Numbered from the stretch's first letter, positions 18,660 to 28,784 are shown. The stretch is 64,000 bases of DNA from Hansschlegelia quercus (GCF_004310425.1 NZ_SIUB01000001.1:372001-436000), one strand, 5' to 3'. The notes: generated from the sequence alone by a model not told the origin. Translations and numbers: made by a program.

Positions 18660-19508
18660 TCAGACCCGCTCCGCGGAGAACACGCGGTTGGGCGTCACGA
18701 ACTCGTTCTGCGCGGCGACCGTCAGGATCTCTCGCGAGCCGGCCTCCGACGTCCGCTTCAGCAGGCCGTAGACCGAAGATGCGGCCTTCGACAGCGCCTC
18801 CGCCGCTGAGCCGCTCTCCAGCAGATGCACGAAGAACAGCGCCGCGATCGCGTCGCCTGCGCCGTTGACGGAGACGGGCAGCAGCGGCGTGCGAAGAACC
18901 CAGGCGCCCTCCCCGTCCGCAGCCAGCATGTCGATCGAATCCTGCGGCGTCTCCGGCGTCCTGAGGCTCGTCACCATCACGACGCGGGGCCCGAGCGCCT
19001 GCAGGGCGGCGACGGCCGCTTTAGCGGCGCCGAAACCCTCGATCTCGACGCCGGTCATCCACTCGAGCTCAAACTGGTTCGGCGTCGCGATGTCCGACGC
19101 CGGAACGGCGCGGTCGCGCATGAACTCCGGGATGCCCGGGCGCACGAAGATTCCGCGGCCGACGTCGCCGATTACGGGGTCGCAGCAGTAAAGCGCTTGC
19201 GGGTTCGCCGCCTTCACGCGCCCCACGGCGTCGAGGATCGCCTCTCCAGTCTGAGCATCACCCATGTAACCGGAAAGAACGCCGTCGCAGGATGCCAGGA
19301 CGCCCCGTTCCTCGACGCCTGTCACGACGTCGCAGATCGCGTCCGCTGGGAACACCGGCCCGCGCCACGCGCCATAGCCGGTGTGGTTGGAGAACTGGAC
19401 GGTGTTGACGGCCCAGACCTCATGGCCGAGGCGCTGCATCGGGAAAACGGCGGACGCGTTGCCGACATGGCCGTAGGCGACGTGGCTCTGGATCGAGAGG
19501 ATGTTCAT
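18660..19508 (-). CDS. pdxY: Pyridoxal kinase
   Basis: PdxY phosphorylates pyridoxal in the vitamin B6 salvage pathway. The 282-residue protein begins NILSIQSHVAYGHVGNASA, the substrate-binding start of the PdxK/PdxY group of the ribokinase fold. It has CDPVIGD in the middle and the C-terminal anion-hole motif VNGAGDAIAALFF with its catalytic Asp. It lies upstream of leuA on the same strand but is separated by the leader promoter, so the two are probably separate units. Many PLP-dependent enzymes, including the aminotransferase at 29859, depend on its product. Confidence 0.93.
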   Translation of the reverse strand: MNILSIQSHVAYGHVGNASAVFPMQRLGHEVWAVNTVQFSNHTGYGAWRGPVFPADAICDVVTGVEERGVLASCDGVLSGYMGDAQTGEAILDAVGRVKAANPQALYCCDPVIGDVGRGIFVRPGIPEFMRDRAVPASDIATPNQFELEWMTGVEIEGFGAAKAAVAALQALGPRVVMVTSLRTPETPQDSIDMLAADGEGAWVLRTPLLPVSVNGAGDAIAALFFVHLLESGSAAEALSKAASSVYGLLKRTSEAGSREILTVAAQNEFVTPNRVFSAERV

Positions 19509-19609
19509 GGGGCCGCCGCGGGTCAGAGCGCCGATGGTCTCGCCAGCGTTCTAGTCCCCTGCCGCCTAAGCCGTCGAGCGGCTTTCAGGAATGCCGTCCT
19601 TGCGGCCGC

Positions 19610-20128
19610 TCAGACGTAGCTCCTGAGCAGCGCCGCCCCCGGCGCGAGCAGAACGTAGGCCCAGACCCCCGCGGACGCGGCGTTCGCCGCCTGGAAGGGG
19701 ACCCACGGCATGCGGAACATGCCCGCCGCGAACGGCACGAAGGAGCGGATCGGACTGATGAAGCGTCCGATGAAGACAGCCAGCACCCCGTATCGTTCCA
19801 GGAAGCGATGCGCGCGATCGATGACTTGCGGTCGCTTCTTCACCGCCTCCCAGGATATCACCGTGTCCTTGAAGCGCAGGCCGAGCCAGTATGAGACCCA
19901 GTCGCCGATGAACCCGCCCAGCGCAACACCCGCGAAGATCGGCCAGAACGCGATATTGCTCGCCCCGATCAACGCGCCAACGCCGACGAACAGAGGCGTC
20001 GATGGGATGGCGAGCGACAGCCCGACGATCGATTCCAGAAAGGCCATGACGAAGACGATGACCGGCGCCCAGGCCTGATGGTCGCGCACGAAGTTGAGGA
20101 TCGGCTGGATCACGCTGTCGAAGGTCAT
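19610..20128 (-). CDS. DedA-family membrane protein
   Basis: The 172-residue DedA (SNARE-associated/VTT-domain) protein has the motif ESIVGLSLAIPSTPLFVGVG, the reentrant-helix block ALGGFIGDWVSYWLGLRFG-like, and FIGRFISPIRSFVPFAAGM with the conserved arginines. DedA proteins are undecaprenyl-phosphate or lipid flippases and affect membrane homeostasis. I start at the ATG at 20128, where the hydrophobic part begins; an upstream start would add 25 polar residues. It is on the same strand downstream of ilvC but behind a hairpin terminator. Confidence 0.87.
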   Translation of the reverse strand: MTFDSVIQPILNFVRDHQAWAPVIVFVMAFLESIVGLSLAIPSTPLFVGVGALIGASNIAFWPIFAGVALGGFIGDWVSYWLGLRFKDTVISWEAVKKRPQVIDRAHRFLERYGVLAVFIGRFISPIRSFVPFAAGMFRMPWVPFQAANAASAGVWAYVLLAPGAALLRSYV

Positions 20129-20250
20129 GAAGGCCCCGGAGAGCCGCGAGGACGGAAGCTTGAGCGGCCGACCGCTTGTCCCGTCTTCGGCGCGCCCTTT
20201 CAACGGCGCGCAGACCGAATGCGATCAACAGATTGCGCGTGAAACGCAAA

Positions 20251-20270
20251 GGGGCGGCCGGAGCCGCCCC
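20251..20270 (-). terminator. Hairpin terminator after ilvC
   Basis: Perfect eight-base arms (20251-20258 and 20263-20270) with a four-base loop are followed on the minus strand by TTT. It lies 27 bases beyond the ilvC stop. The T-tract is short. Confidence 0.65.
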
Positions 20271-20296
20271 TTCCGTGAGTCCTGAGGGTCGTCGCC

Positions 20297-21986
<1,690 letters not shown>

Positions 21987-22002
21987 CCGCTCCGACCTCC
22001 GT

Positions 22003-22017
22003 ACCGTACGTTACGGT
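22003..22017. promoter_or_regulatory. Probable TetR operator
   Basis: The 15-bp sequence ACCGTACGTTACGGT has six-base perfect arms around a three-base centre. It lies 17 bases upstream of the TetR gene, a typical place and size for an autoregulatory operator. Confidence 0.65.
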
Positions 22018-22124
22018 TCGGCCATATGCCTCATCTGACGGAGGGACGCAAGAGCGCACGCCGTCCGATTGCGCCGGTCCAGACGGAGTCCAACTGTGCC
22101 GGTTTCCTTGTGACCTGACGCCGG

Positions 22125-22589
22125 TCAGGCCGCGGGAGCCCGCTCCTCGTCGATCGCGATGGCGCGCATGATATCGAAGATGCGCTCGCCTTCGAGCCTC
22201 TTCGCCTCGAAACCGGTAGCCTCCGTCACGTGCCCGAACAGATGCTTGCCTTTCTGCGAGCGGCCGATGAAGCCCATCGACCATGTTGGGAAGGCGCGCG
22301 TCGCGGTCGGCTCGAACTGCAGCACCTCGACGTCGCCATGGCGTTGATCGCGCTGGATACGTTCGAAGGTCGCCTCGATGTCGGGCAGCGCGCCTTCGAG
22401 CACCTGAGCGAACACGCCCGAATTGAAGATCAGCGCGCCGGTGACCCCGACGCGCGCGTTGTTGCGCCGCGAGGCAGCCAAGATGTCGTCGATCTCCGCC
22501 GCCGTCGCCTCCGTTTCCTGAGCGACGCGGTTGCGGCTGTAATAGACCAGCCGGTAGAGCTTGGCCTCGGCTGCGTTATCTACGGTCAT
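22125..22589 (-). CDS. Stand-alone BLUF blue-light photoreceptor
   Basis: The 154-residue protein is a short BLUF protein that binds FAD and switches hydrogen bonding on blue light. The photocycle residues are present: Tyr16 (LVYYSRN), Asn44 (RRNNARVGVTG), Gln62 (GVFAQVLEG), and Trp103 with Met105 (PTWSMGF). The last 40 residues form the usual two-helix cap. With no effector domain of its own it must act through a partner. The obvious candidate is the GGDEF-EAL protein encoded 36 bases upstream on the same strand, probably in one operon. In other bacteria BLUF domains are fused to EAL domains, so a split version is plausible. Confidence 0.93.
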   Translation of the reverse strand: MTVDNAAEAKLYRLVYYSRNRVAQETEATAAEIDDILAASRRNNARVGVTGALIFNSGVFAQVLEGALPDIEATFERIQRDQRHGDVEVLQFEPTATRAFPTWSMGFIGRSQKGKHLFGHVTEATGFEAKRLEGERIFDIMRAIAIDEERAPAA

Positions 22590-22625
22590 TGTCGCCTCCT
22601 GGGCGTGAGCTCGGGATCGGCCGCT

Positions 22626-24242
22626 TCAAGCGTCTCGCGGCGAGGATGTAAGAAAGGCTGCGATCTGGTCCGCCGGCATCGGGCGGCTGATCGCGTAGCC
22701 CTGGACGTCGGTGCAGCCAACCGCCAGCACGTTGGCGAACTGGTCATCGGTCTCCACGCCTTCTGCGGTCACCGTCATGCCGAGGCTCTGGCCCAGCGCC
22801 GCGATGGCCCGCACGATCGCCGCGGCGCCGGGATCCTGGTCTCCCGCGCGCACGAAGGACTGGTCGATCTTGATCTTGTCGAAGGGAAAGCTGCGCAGAT
22901 AGGAAAGCGAAGAATAGCCGGTGCCAAAATCGTCCATCGACACGCGCACGCCCATCTCGCGGACGCTGTTCAGCAGCGAAGTCGCCGCGCCAAGGTCTTC
23001 GAGCAGCACGCTTTCCGTGATTTCCAGCTCAAGCCTGTTCGGAGCAAGGCCGCTTTCGGCGAGCGCGGATACGATCGTGGAGAGCAGAGTGCGGCTTCGG
23101 AACTGCACCGCCGAGACGTTGACGGCGACGCTGAGATTGTCGGCCCAGCCGGCGGCCTCACGGCACGCGGTGCGGATGACCCATTCGCCGATCGGCGAGA
23201 TGAGGCCGATCTCCTCCGCCAGCGGAATGAATTCGGCGGGCGGAACCATCCCCCGGCTCTCGCTCCGCCAGCGCAGCAGCGCCTCGAAGCCTGTGACCTT
23301 CCTGGAGGCGAGGTTGAACTGCGGCTGATAGAACAGCGTGAACTCGCGCAGCGCGAGCGCGCGCCGCAGATCGATCTCCAGGCGACGGCGCGCCTGCATC
23401 TGCTCGTCCATGGCGCTTTCGAAGAATCGGAACGTCGAGCGGCCGCCCTGCTTCGCGCGATAGAGCGCGAGATCGGCGCTGCGCACGATTTCCGCATAGC
23501 TTCCGCCGTCCTCGGGCGCGAGCGCGACGCCCACGCTTGCGCCGATATTGATGAGGTGCCCGTCGACGATGTAGGCGCGTCCGAGCAGATCGACGAGCCG
23601 CTCCGCGAGCGCGGCGGCCGCCTGAGGCTGCGACTGTCCCACCTGGATGACGCCGAACTCGTCGCCTCCAAGGCGCGCCGCTACGTCGTCGGGAGAAAGC
23701 GCGCCGCGCAGTCGCTGCGCGATCTTCACCAGCAGCGCGTCTCCGACGGGATGGCCGAGCCCGTCATTGACCGCCTTGAAGCGGTCGAGGTCGAGCATCA
23801 GGACCGCGAAACGCGTGTCCTTGCCATCCAGCGCCGCGTTCATGGCCTCCTGAAACATCAGCCGGTTGCCGAGCCCGGTCAGGATGTCCACGCGCGCCTC
23901 GCCGGCCGCGCGCTCGCGTTCGACGAGCGCCGCGGACACGTCTTCGGCCGTGATCAGCCACCCCTGCGGCACGCGGGCGACCTCGACGGAGGCGGTGCGG
24001 CCGTCGTCGAGCAGGACCTGGAACGGACCGGAGTCCTCCGCCGGACGCGCGCGCAAGCCGATCATGCTGAGAACGGCGGGGCCCGTCAGTCCGGCGCCGA
24101 AGAGCGCGTCGAAACCGGGGTTCTTCAGCAGCAGCCTGTCATCGTGGCCGATGACCGCGACGCCGCGGCTCAGCTTGAGCAGCGCGGCGAGAGCGACGTC
24201 TTCGACGTCATGCGAATAATCGATCGAAGCGGTGAGGGACAT
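22626..24242 (-). CDS. PAS-GGDEF-EAL cyclic-di-GMP protein
   Basis: The 538-residue soluble protein has a PAS-like N-terminal domain (about 15-105), a GGDEF domain (about 118-275) and an EAL domain (about 285-535). The cyclase motif is intact (RLGGDEFGV near residue 192). So is the phosphodiesterase signature (FEALLRW near 319, with EITESVLLED, DDFGTGYSSLSYL and EGVET). Both synthesis and breakdown of c-di-GMP are therefore chemically possible; which dominates cannot be told. It is followed at 36 bases by a BLUF photoreceptor on the same strand, suggesting that light changes its activity. There are no membrane helices. Confidence 0.93.
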   Translation of the reverse strand: MSLTASIDYSHDVEDVALAALLKLSRGVAVIGHDDRLLLKNPGFDALFGAGLTGPAVLSMIGLRARPAEDSGPFQVLLDDGRTASVEVARVPQGWLITAEDVSAALVERERAAGEARVDILTGLGNRLMFQEAMNAALDGKDTRFAVLMLDLDRFKAVNDGLGHPVGDALLVKIAQRLRGALSPDDVAARLGGDEFGVIQVGQSQPQAAAALAERLVDLLGRAYIVDGHLINIGASVGVALAPEDGGSYAEIVRSADLALYRAKQGGRSTFRFFESAMDEQMQARRRLEIDLRRALALREFTLFYQPQFNLASRKVTGFEALLRWRSESRGMVPPAEFIPLAEEIGLISPIGEWVIRTACREAAGWADNLSVAVNVSAVQFRSRTLLSTIVSALAESGLAPNRLELEITESVLLEDLGAATSLLNSVREMGVRVSMDDFGTGYSSLSYLRSFPFDKIKIDQSFVRAGDQDPGAAAIVRAIAALGQSLGMTVTAEGVETDDQFANVLAVGCTDVQGYAISRPMPADQIAAFLTSSPRDA

Positions 24243-24398
24243 CTGAACCCGGCGTCGGCGAGAACCGCGCGACGTTAGTCCAGCACCCGTTGAAAAATGG
24301 TTCTTCGAATTACACGGATTGCGCGAGTTGCAGCGATACGATGCTGGACCAGCTCAGCGCCTCGACCCGTCGTCAGGAGACAAGGACAGACTCGGAGC

Positions 24399-24950
24399 CT
24401 AACCCGCCATGCCTTCGGGCCCACGCGCAATGGCGGCGACGCCGGTGCGGGAGACCTCGACGAGGCCAAGCGGCGCCATCAGGACGATGAACTGGTCGAG
24501 CTTGTCCGGCTTGCCGGTGATCTCGAAGATGAAGCTCTCCGTAGTCGCGTCGATCACGCGAGCGCGGAACGCCTCCGCGAGCCGGAGCGCCTCGGCGCGC
24601 TGTTCGCCCGTGCCGCGCGCCTTGATGAGCATCAGCTCACGCTCGAGCGCTCGCCCCGTCAGCGTAAGATCGACGACGGAGTGAACCGGCACCAGCCGAT
24701 CGAGCTGCGTTTTGATCTGCTCGACGACGCCGGCGGGCCCCGACGTCACGATGGTGATGCGCGAGAGCTGGCCCTCGTGGCTGACCTCCGACACGGTCAG
24801 GCTGTCGATGTTGTAGCCGCGGCCCGAGAACAGGCCGATGACGCGCGCCAGCACGCCCGGCTCGTTGTCGACGAGGATCGCGAGCGTGTGGCTCGCGATC
24901 GGCGGGTGGGCGTCGTCCATGAAATAGGCGGAGCCTGTGGGCTGGCGCAT
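24399..24950 (-). CDS. ilvN: Acetolactate synthase small (regulatory) subunit
   Basis: The 183-residue regulatory subunit starts with an ACT domain (HTLAILVDNEPGVLARVIGL, then GRGYNIDSLTVSE) that binds valine and confers feedback inhibition. It ends with the ALS small-subunit C-terminal domain (ARVIDATTESFIFEITG). It activates the catalytic subunit encoded 134 bases upstream. That gap is unusually long for this gene pair and is filled by a 106-base inverted-repeat element. It is also commonly called ilvH. Confidence 0.96.
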   Translation of the reverse strand: MRQPTGSAYFMDDAHPPIASHTLAILVDNEPGVLARVIGLFSGRGYNIDSLTVSEVSHEGQLSRITIVTSGPAGVVEQIKTQLDRLVPVHSVVDLTLTGRALERELMLIKARGTGEQRAEALRLAEAFRARVIDATTESFIFEITGKPDKLDQFIVLMAPLGLVEVSRTGVAAIARGPEGMAG

Positions 24951-24972
24951 GGCGTGTCCTGAAAGGGAGAGG

Positions 24973-25078
24973 CGTCATCCCGGACGGAGGCGAAGCCGCC
25001 GAGCCGGGATCGCGTGCAGAAAGGGCGCTTGATCCTGAAGATGATCCCGGATCGGCCTCGCGGCCGTCCGGGATGACG
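24973..25078. repeat. Nested inverted-repeat element between ilvB and ilvN
   Basis: A perfect 15-bp outer inverted repeat (24973-24987 and 25064-25078, CGTCATCCCGGACGG and its complement) encloses a second 14-bp pair with one mismatch (24998-25011 and 25043-25056). The 106-base unit fits a REP/RIME-like intergenic element of Hyphomicrobiales and can fold into a long hairpin in the ilvBN mRNA. I cannot see a second full copy in this window. Confidence 0.75.
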
Positions 25079-25084
25079 TGCAGA

Positions 25085-26860
25085 TCACACCAGCATCTTG
25101 CCCTCGTCGGAGATCGCGTTCTCGATGCGATCCTCGCTGGCGTCGCCGAGCAGCATGTCGTTGTGCGCGCGGCCCGACGGGATCATGGGCGTGACGTTCT
25201 CCATCTTGTCGACGAGACAATCGACGACGACCGGCCCGGGCGTCTCGATCATCGCCCGAATGGTGGCGTCGAGGTCGCCCGGCTCGACGCAGCGCAGCCC
25301 CGTCGCGCCATAGGCTTCCGCGAGCTTCACGAAGTCCGGCAGCGCTTCCGAATACGAGTTCGAGTAGCGCGATCCGTGCAGCAGTTGCTGCCACTGGCGC
25401 ACCATGCCCATGTATTCGTTGTTCAGGATGAAGATCTTGATCGGCAGCTTGTACTGGATCGCCGTCGAGAGCTCCTGGATGCACATCTGGATCGAGGCTT
25501 CGCCAGCGATGTCGATGACGAGCGCGTCCGGATGGGCGACCTGCACGCCCACCGCGGCCGGCATGCCGTAGCCCATCGTGCCGAGGCCACCGGAGGTCAT
25601 CCAGCGGTTCGGCTCCTCGAACTTGTAGTACTGCGCGGCCCACATCTGATGCTGGCCGACCTCGGTGGTGATGTAGGTGTTCGGCCCCTTGGTCAGCTCG
25701 TAGAGCCGCTCGATCGCCTGCTGCGGCTTGATGGTCTCGCCCGACGGCCGGTAGGCGAGGCAGTTGCGCGCGCGCCAGCGGTCGATCTCCTGCCACCAGT
25801 CCTTGAGCGCCTCGGCGTCGAGCTTGGCGTTCGAGGCGCGCCAGACCGCGAGCATGTCCTCGAGCACGTGCGCGACATCGCCGATGACGCCGACCTCGAC
25901 CTTGACGTTCTTGTTGATCTGCGCAGGGTCGATGTCGATGTGGATCTTGCGGGAGCCCGGAGAGAACAGGTCGAGGCGGCCGGTGATGCGATCGTCGAAG
26001 CGCGCGCCGATGCAGACCATGACGTCGCAGTCATGCATCGCGTGGTTCGCCTCGTAGGTCCCGTGCATGCCGAGCATGCCGAGCCACTGCGGGCCCGACG
26101 CCGGATAGCAGCCGAGACCCATCAGCGTGGAGGTGACCGGCGCGCCGGTGACCTCAGCGAGTTCGCGCAGCAGCGCGGTCGCGCGATCGCCGGAATTGAT
26201 GACGCCGCCGCCGGTGTAGAGGATCGGCTTCTTGGCGCCGGCCAGCAGCTCCACCGCCGCGCGGATCTTGTCCGCGTCGCCCTTCAGCTTCGGGTGATAG
26301 GTTTTGTGAACGACGTTCTCCGGGCCGACATAGGCGCCGGTCGCGAACTGCACGTCCTTCGGGATGTCGACGACGACCGGGCCGGGACGGCCGTTGGTCG
26401 CGACATAGAAGGCCTCGTGCAGCACCTGCGCGAGATCGTTGACGTCTTTCACAAGGTAGTTGTGCTTAGTGCAGGGACGGGTGATGCCGACCGTGTCGCA
26501 CTCCTGGAAAGCGTCCGAGCCGATGAGGTGCGTCGGCACCTGGCCCGTGATGCAGACCATCGGGATCGAGTCCATCAGCGCGTCGGTGAGGCCCGTGACA
26601 GCGTTGGTCGCGCCGGGGCCCGAGGTGACGAGGACGACGCCGGGCTTGCCCGTCGAGCGTGCATAGCCTTCCGCCATGTGCGTCGCGCCCTGCTCGTGGC
26701 GGACGAGCACGTGTTCCGGCCCCTCGTTCTGGAACAGCGCGTCGTAGATCGGGAGCACCGCGCCGCCGGGATAACCGAAGATGTGGGCGACGCCCTGGTC
26801 CTTGAGCGCGCGGACGACCATCTCGGCGCCGGTCATCGTCTCGGATGAATTCGGGGTCAT
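25085..26860 (-). CDS. ilvB: Acetolactate synthase large (catalytic) subunit
   Basis: This 591-residue ThDP- and FAD-dependent enzyme makes acetolactate and acetohydroxybutyrate, the entry to valine, leucine and isoleucine. The N-terminal domain has GYPGGAVLPIYDAL and the catalytic Glu in RHEQGATHMAEGYAR. The middle FAD-associated domain has MLGMHGTYEAN and GARFDDRITG. The C-terminal ThDP/Mg site has GEASIQMCIQEL with LNNEYMGMVRQWQ. A GxGSF-type motif is replaced by GEASI, a form I associate with alphaproteobacterial enzymes. Upstream lie a promoter, a leader peptide and an attenuator terminator (26925-27101). It is also called ilvI. Confidence 0.97.
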   Translation of the reverse strand: MTPNSSETMTGAEMVVRALKDQGVAHIFGYPGGAVLPIYDALFQNEGPEHVLVRHEQGATHMAEGYARSTGKPGVVLVTSGPGATNAVTGLTDALMDSIPMVCITGQVPTHLIGSDAFQECDTVGITRPCTKHNYLVKDVNDLAQVLHEAFYVATNGRPGPVVVDIPKDVQFATGAYVGPENVVHKTYHPKLKGDADKIRAAVELLAGAKKPILYTGGGVINSGDRATALLRELAEVTGAPVTSTLMGLGCYPASGPQWLGMLGMHGTYEANHAMHDCDVMVCIGARFDDRITGRLDLFSPGSRKIHIDIDPAQINKNVKVEVGVIGDVAHVLEDMLAVWRASNAKLDAEALKDWWQEIDRWRARNCLAYRPSGETIKPQQAIERLYELTKGPNTYITTEVGQHQMWAAQYYKFEEPNRWMTSGGLGTMGYGMPAAVGVQVAHPDALVIDIAGEASIQMCIQELSTAIQYKLPIKIFILNNEYMGMVRQWQQLLHGSRYSNSYSEALPDFVKLAEAYGATGLRCVEPGDLDATIRAMIETPGPVVVDCLVDKMENVTPMIPSGRAHNDMLLGDASEDRIENAISDEGKMLV

Positions 26861-26924
26861 TGGCGCATTCCTTTCGCCTTATCCGACCTGATCCGCCCTG
26901 CGGCCGATCGGGACGCTGGGCAAC

Positions 26925-26951
26925 AAAAAAGGGCCCTCTGGGGAGCCCTTT
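26925..26951 (-). terminator. Attenuator terminator of the ilvBN operon
   Basis: On the minus strand, AAAGGGC and GCCCTTT arms with a GC-rich middle are followed by six T residues. The hairpin lies between the leader peptide and the ilvB start (64 bases before the ATG), the position of a transcription attenuator. Confidence 0.82.
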
Positions 26952-26976
26952 GCTTCAAGCGTCACCGAACAGGGGC

Positions 26977-26996
26977 GCGGGCTTTAGGCGGCCCGC
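26977..26996 (-). promoter_or_regulatory. Upstream leader hairpin overlapping the ilv leader stop
   Basis: Six-base perfect arms (26991-26996 and 26977-26982) flank the leader stop codon. It is the candidate pause or protector hairpin whose formation depends on ribosome progress through the leader. Confidence 0.5.
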
Positions 26997-27040
26997 ACCG
27001 TCGATGACGCCTGACTTACGAGAATAAGATTGCGCGACAC
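26984..27040 (-). CDS. ilvL: ilvBN leader peptide
   Basis: An 18-codon frame starting with GTG at 27040 encodes MSRNLILVSQASSTVRAA. The consecutive Leu-Ile-Leu-Val codons are exactly the regulatory amino acids of the operon. GGAGAG lies eight bases before the GTG. Two hairpins follow, the second being a terminator with a T-run directly before ilvB. Low charged tRNA for branched-chain amino acids would stall ribosomes on the LILV codons and should favour antitermination. The symbol is used by analogy with other ilv leaders. Confidence 0.78.
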   Translation of the reverse strand: MSRNLILVSQASSTVRAA

Positions 27041-27072
27041 GGCGTCGGCTCTCCGGTTGTGAATTCGCGCGG

Positions 27073-27101
27073 AAGCTACGCGCGGCGTCGGCGGAGGTCA
27101 A
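27073..27101 (-). promoter_or_regulatory. Promoter of the ilvBN leader transcript
   Basis: TTGACC (27096-27101) and TAGCTT (27073-27078) on the minus strand are 17 bases apart. The start site would fall about 25 bases before the leader GTG, leaving room for its ribosome-binding site. Confidence 0.6.
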
Positions 27102-27139
27102 GCCGCGCTCGAGCGGAAGCATGGCCTCTCCGCCCTTCT

Positions 27140-28633
27140 TTAATCGATCAAGACGGTCTCGCCTTCGAATTCGACCGACGGCGGGCCATCCACCCAGATG
27201 ACGTCCTGCGCGGCGAGGCGGTCGCCGGCGGAGAACCGCCAGGTGTTGCGGCCTGCCCGCTTCGCCTCGTAGAGCGCTTCGTCGGCGAAGCGCAACAGCG
27301 TTTCGCGGTCGAAGCCGGAGTCCGGCGCGAGCGCTCCGCCGAGCGTGATGCTCGGCTCGAAAACGACGCCGCTCAGCTCGCAGGGCTGGTTCACCGCTTC
27401 CACCAGGCGCTTGGCCATCGTCATCGCGTCGTTGACGGAGGAGATCGCCGCGACGACGGCGAATTCGTCGCCGCCGAGCCGCGCGACGAGATCGCTCGCC
27501 CGCACCGACCGGCGGAGCCGCTCCGAAACCTCGACCAACAGTTGGTCGCCGGCGGCGTGTCCATAATTGTCGTTGACCGCCTTGAAGTGGTCGAGATCGA
27601 TCAACATCAGCACGAAGCGCTGCCCGGTGACGGTCGCGGACTTCAGCGCCCGGTCGAGCACCTGCCGGTAGCGCGTCCGATTGGCGAGCCTGGTCAGCCC
27701 GTCATGGGTCGCCTCGTAGGCGTAGATCATCTTCTGGCGCCGCTGATCGCTCATGACGGCGGCCACGAAGACGCTGGGCAGCGTGAGCAGCGCGACGGCG
27801 ACGTTCTGCGAGAAGTCGCCGACAGGCGAAAACGGCCATCCCGCAAGACCGCGCCAGGAACCCTGGTGACCGAGGGCCAGAAGGAAAGTCGAGAAGGCGA
27901 AGGCCGCGGCCGAAGCCTGGAAGACGTCGTAGCGCAACGCGAACCACAGCAAGGCGAGGGAGGCCGCCAGCATGGATATCGGCCGGTTGTCGAACACGGC
28001 CGCCAGCGCAAGCGCCAGTGTGGCCGCGCTCGAGATGAAAAATTCGATCGTCTTCGGAGTCGCCTCCGGGTTCTCCAGTCCCCCGGTTTCGGCCGCAGGC
28101 CGGCCATAGGTGAGCACGACCATCGCGCCGAGCGCGATCGACAGGGCGGCGGAGCCCCAGGCCGCCGGCAGCGCAGTGATGATCGCCGACCAGTCCGGCG
28201 CGGCGGCGAGGCGCGTCAGCGAGCCGGCGAGAGCCGCGACAATTCCCGTCGCACAGGCGACCGCCGCAAGCGCAGGCTGGGAGCCGACCAGTTTCGTCCG
28301 GCGGGAGGCGCAAAAGATCGCCGCGCCGACGGCGGACGCGATCAGATCGCCGGCGAGCGCCGCAGCCCAGTGAGCCGGTCCTATGCCGAAGGCGGTCGAG
28401 ATCCCGGCGTGAGCGGCGGCGATCGCCAGCGCATCCCGTGAAGTCATGAAGCGCCCGGAACGGGCGAGCATGCCGATGGCGATCGCCGGCCCGAGGGCGA
28501 TGCTCGCCGCGCCCGCCGTCCCGGCGCCCGCCCATAGGCTGACCGCGAGCGCTCCGCCGTAACATACGAAGAGTGCGATCGTCTGATCGCCGAACAAGGC
28601 GAGAAGCCGCGATACTCGAGACGGCTTGATCAT
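27140..28633 (-). CDS. Membrane-bound GGDEF diguanylate cyclase
   Basis: The 497-residue protein has about ten hydrophobic helices (residues 10-300), a MASE-like membrane sensor, followed by a GGDEF domain (about 320-480). The cyclase motif is intact (ARLGGDEFAVV), as are the substrate-binding residues FVLMLIDLDHFKAVNDNYGH. An RxxD inhibitory site can be read in RRSVRASDLVARLG, five residues before the motif, so product inhibition is likely. I start at the ATG at 28633 because the preceding 27 codons lack membrane-protein character. It is upstream of the ilvBN leader on the same strand and is a second c-di-GMP enzyme in this region. Confidence 0.87.
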   Translation of the reverse strand: MIKPSRVSRLLALFGDQTIALFVCYGGALAVSLWAGAGTAGAASIALGPAIAIGMLARSGRFMTSRDALAIAAAHAGISTAFGIGPAHWAAALAGDLIASAVGAAIFCASRRTKLVGSQPALAAVACATGIVAALAGSLTRLAAAPDWSAIITALPAAWGSAALSIALGAMVVLTYGRPAAETGGLENPEATPKTIEFFISSAATLALALAAVFDNRPISMLAASLALLWFALRYDVFQASAAAFAFSTFLLALGHQGSWRGLAGWPFSPVGDFSQNVAVALLTLPSVFVAAVMSDQRRQKMIYAYEATHDGLTRLANRTRYRQVLDRALKSATVTGQRFVLMLIDLDHFKAVNDNYGHAAGDQLLVEVSERLRRSVRASDLVARLGGDEFAVVAAISSVNDAMTMAKRLVEAVNQPCELSGVVFEPSITLGGALAPDSGFDRETLLRFADEALYEAKRAGRNTWRFSAGDRLAAQDVIWVDGPPSVEFEGETVLID

Positions 28634-28784
28634 GCAGGGCTTGGTCCAAGATACGCGCCGGTGGTCCACTGGTACTCCAGCAACTGAGAAGATCAGGTTC
28701 GCGAAGCTCCGCAAATTTTAAGGTTTTGCTTCTTTGCGTCTCGGCGTCGGTAACGATCGAGGCCGCGCCTGCGAAGGAAGCCCC

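Noticed and set aside
22230-24278. Open frame of 682 codons opposite the BLUF and GGDEF-EAL genes
   Set aside because: It is a GC-rich shadow frame: the translation is Arg/Asp/His-rich without domains, while the opposite strand encodes two clearly conserved proteins.
25073-26848. 591-codon open frame antisense to ilvB
   Set aside because: Its extent mirrors ilvB exactly and its composition is that of an antisense GC-rich frame; there is no motif or ribosome-binding site.
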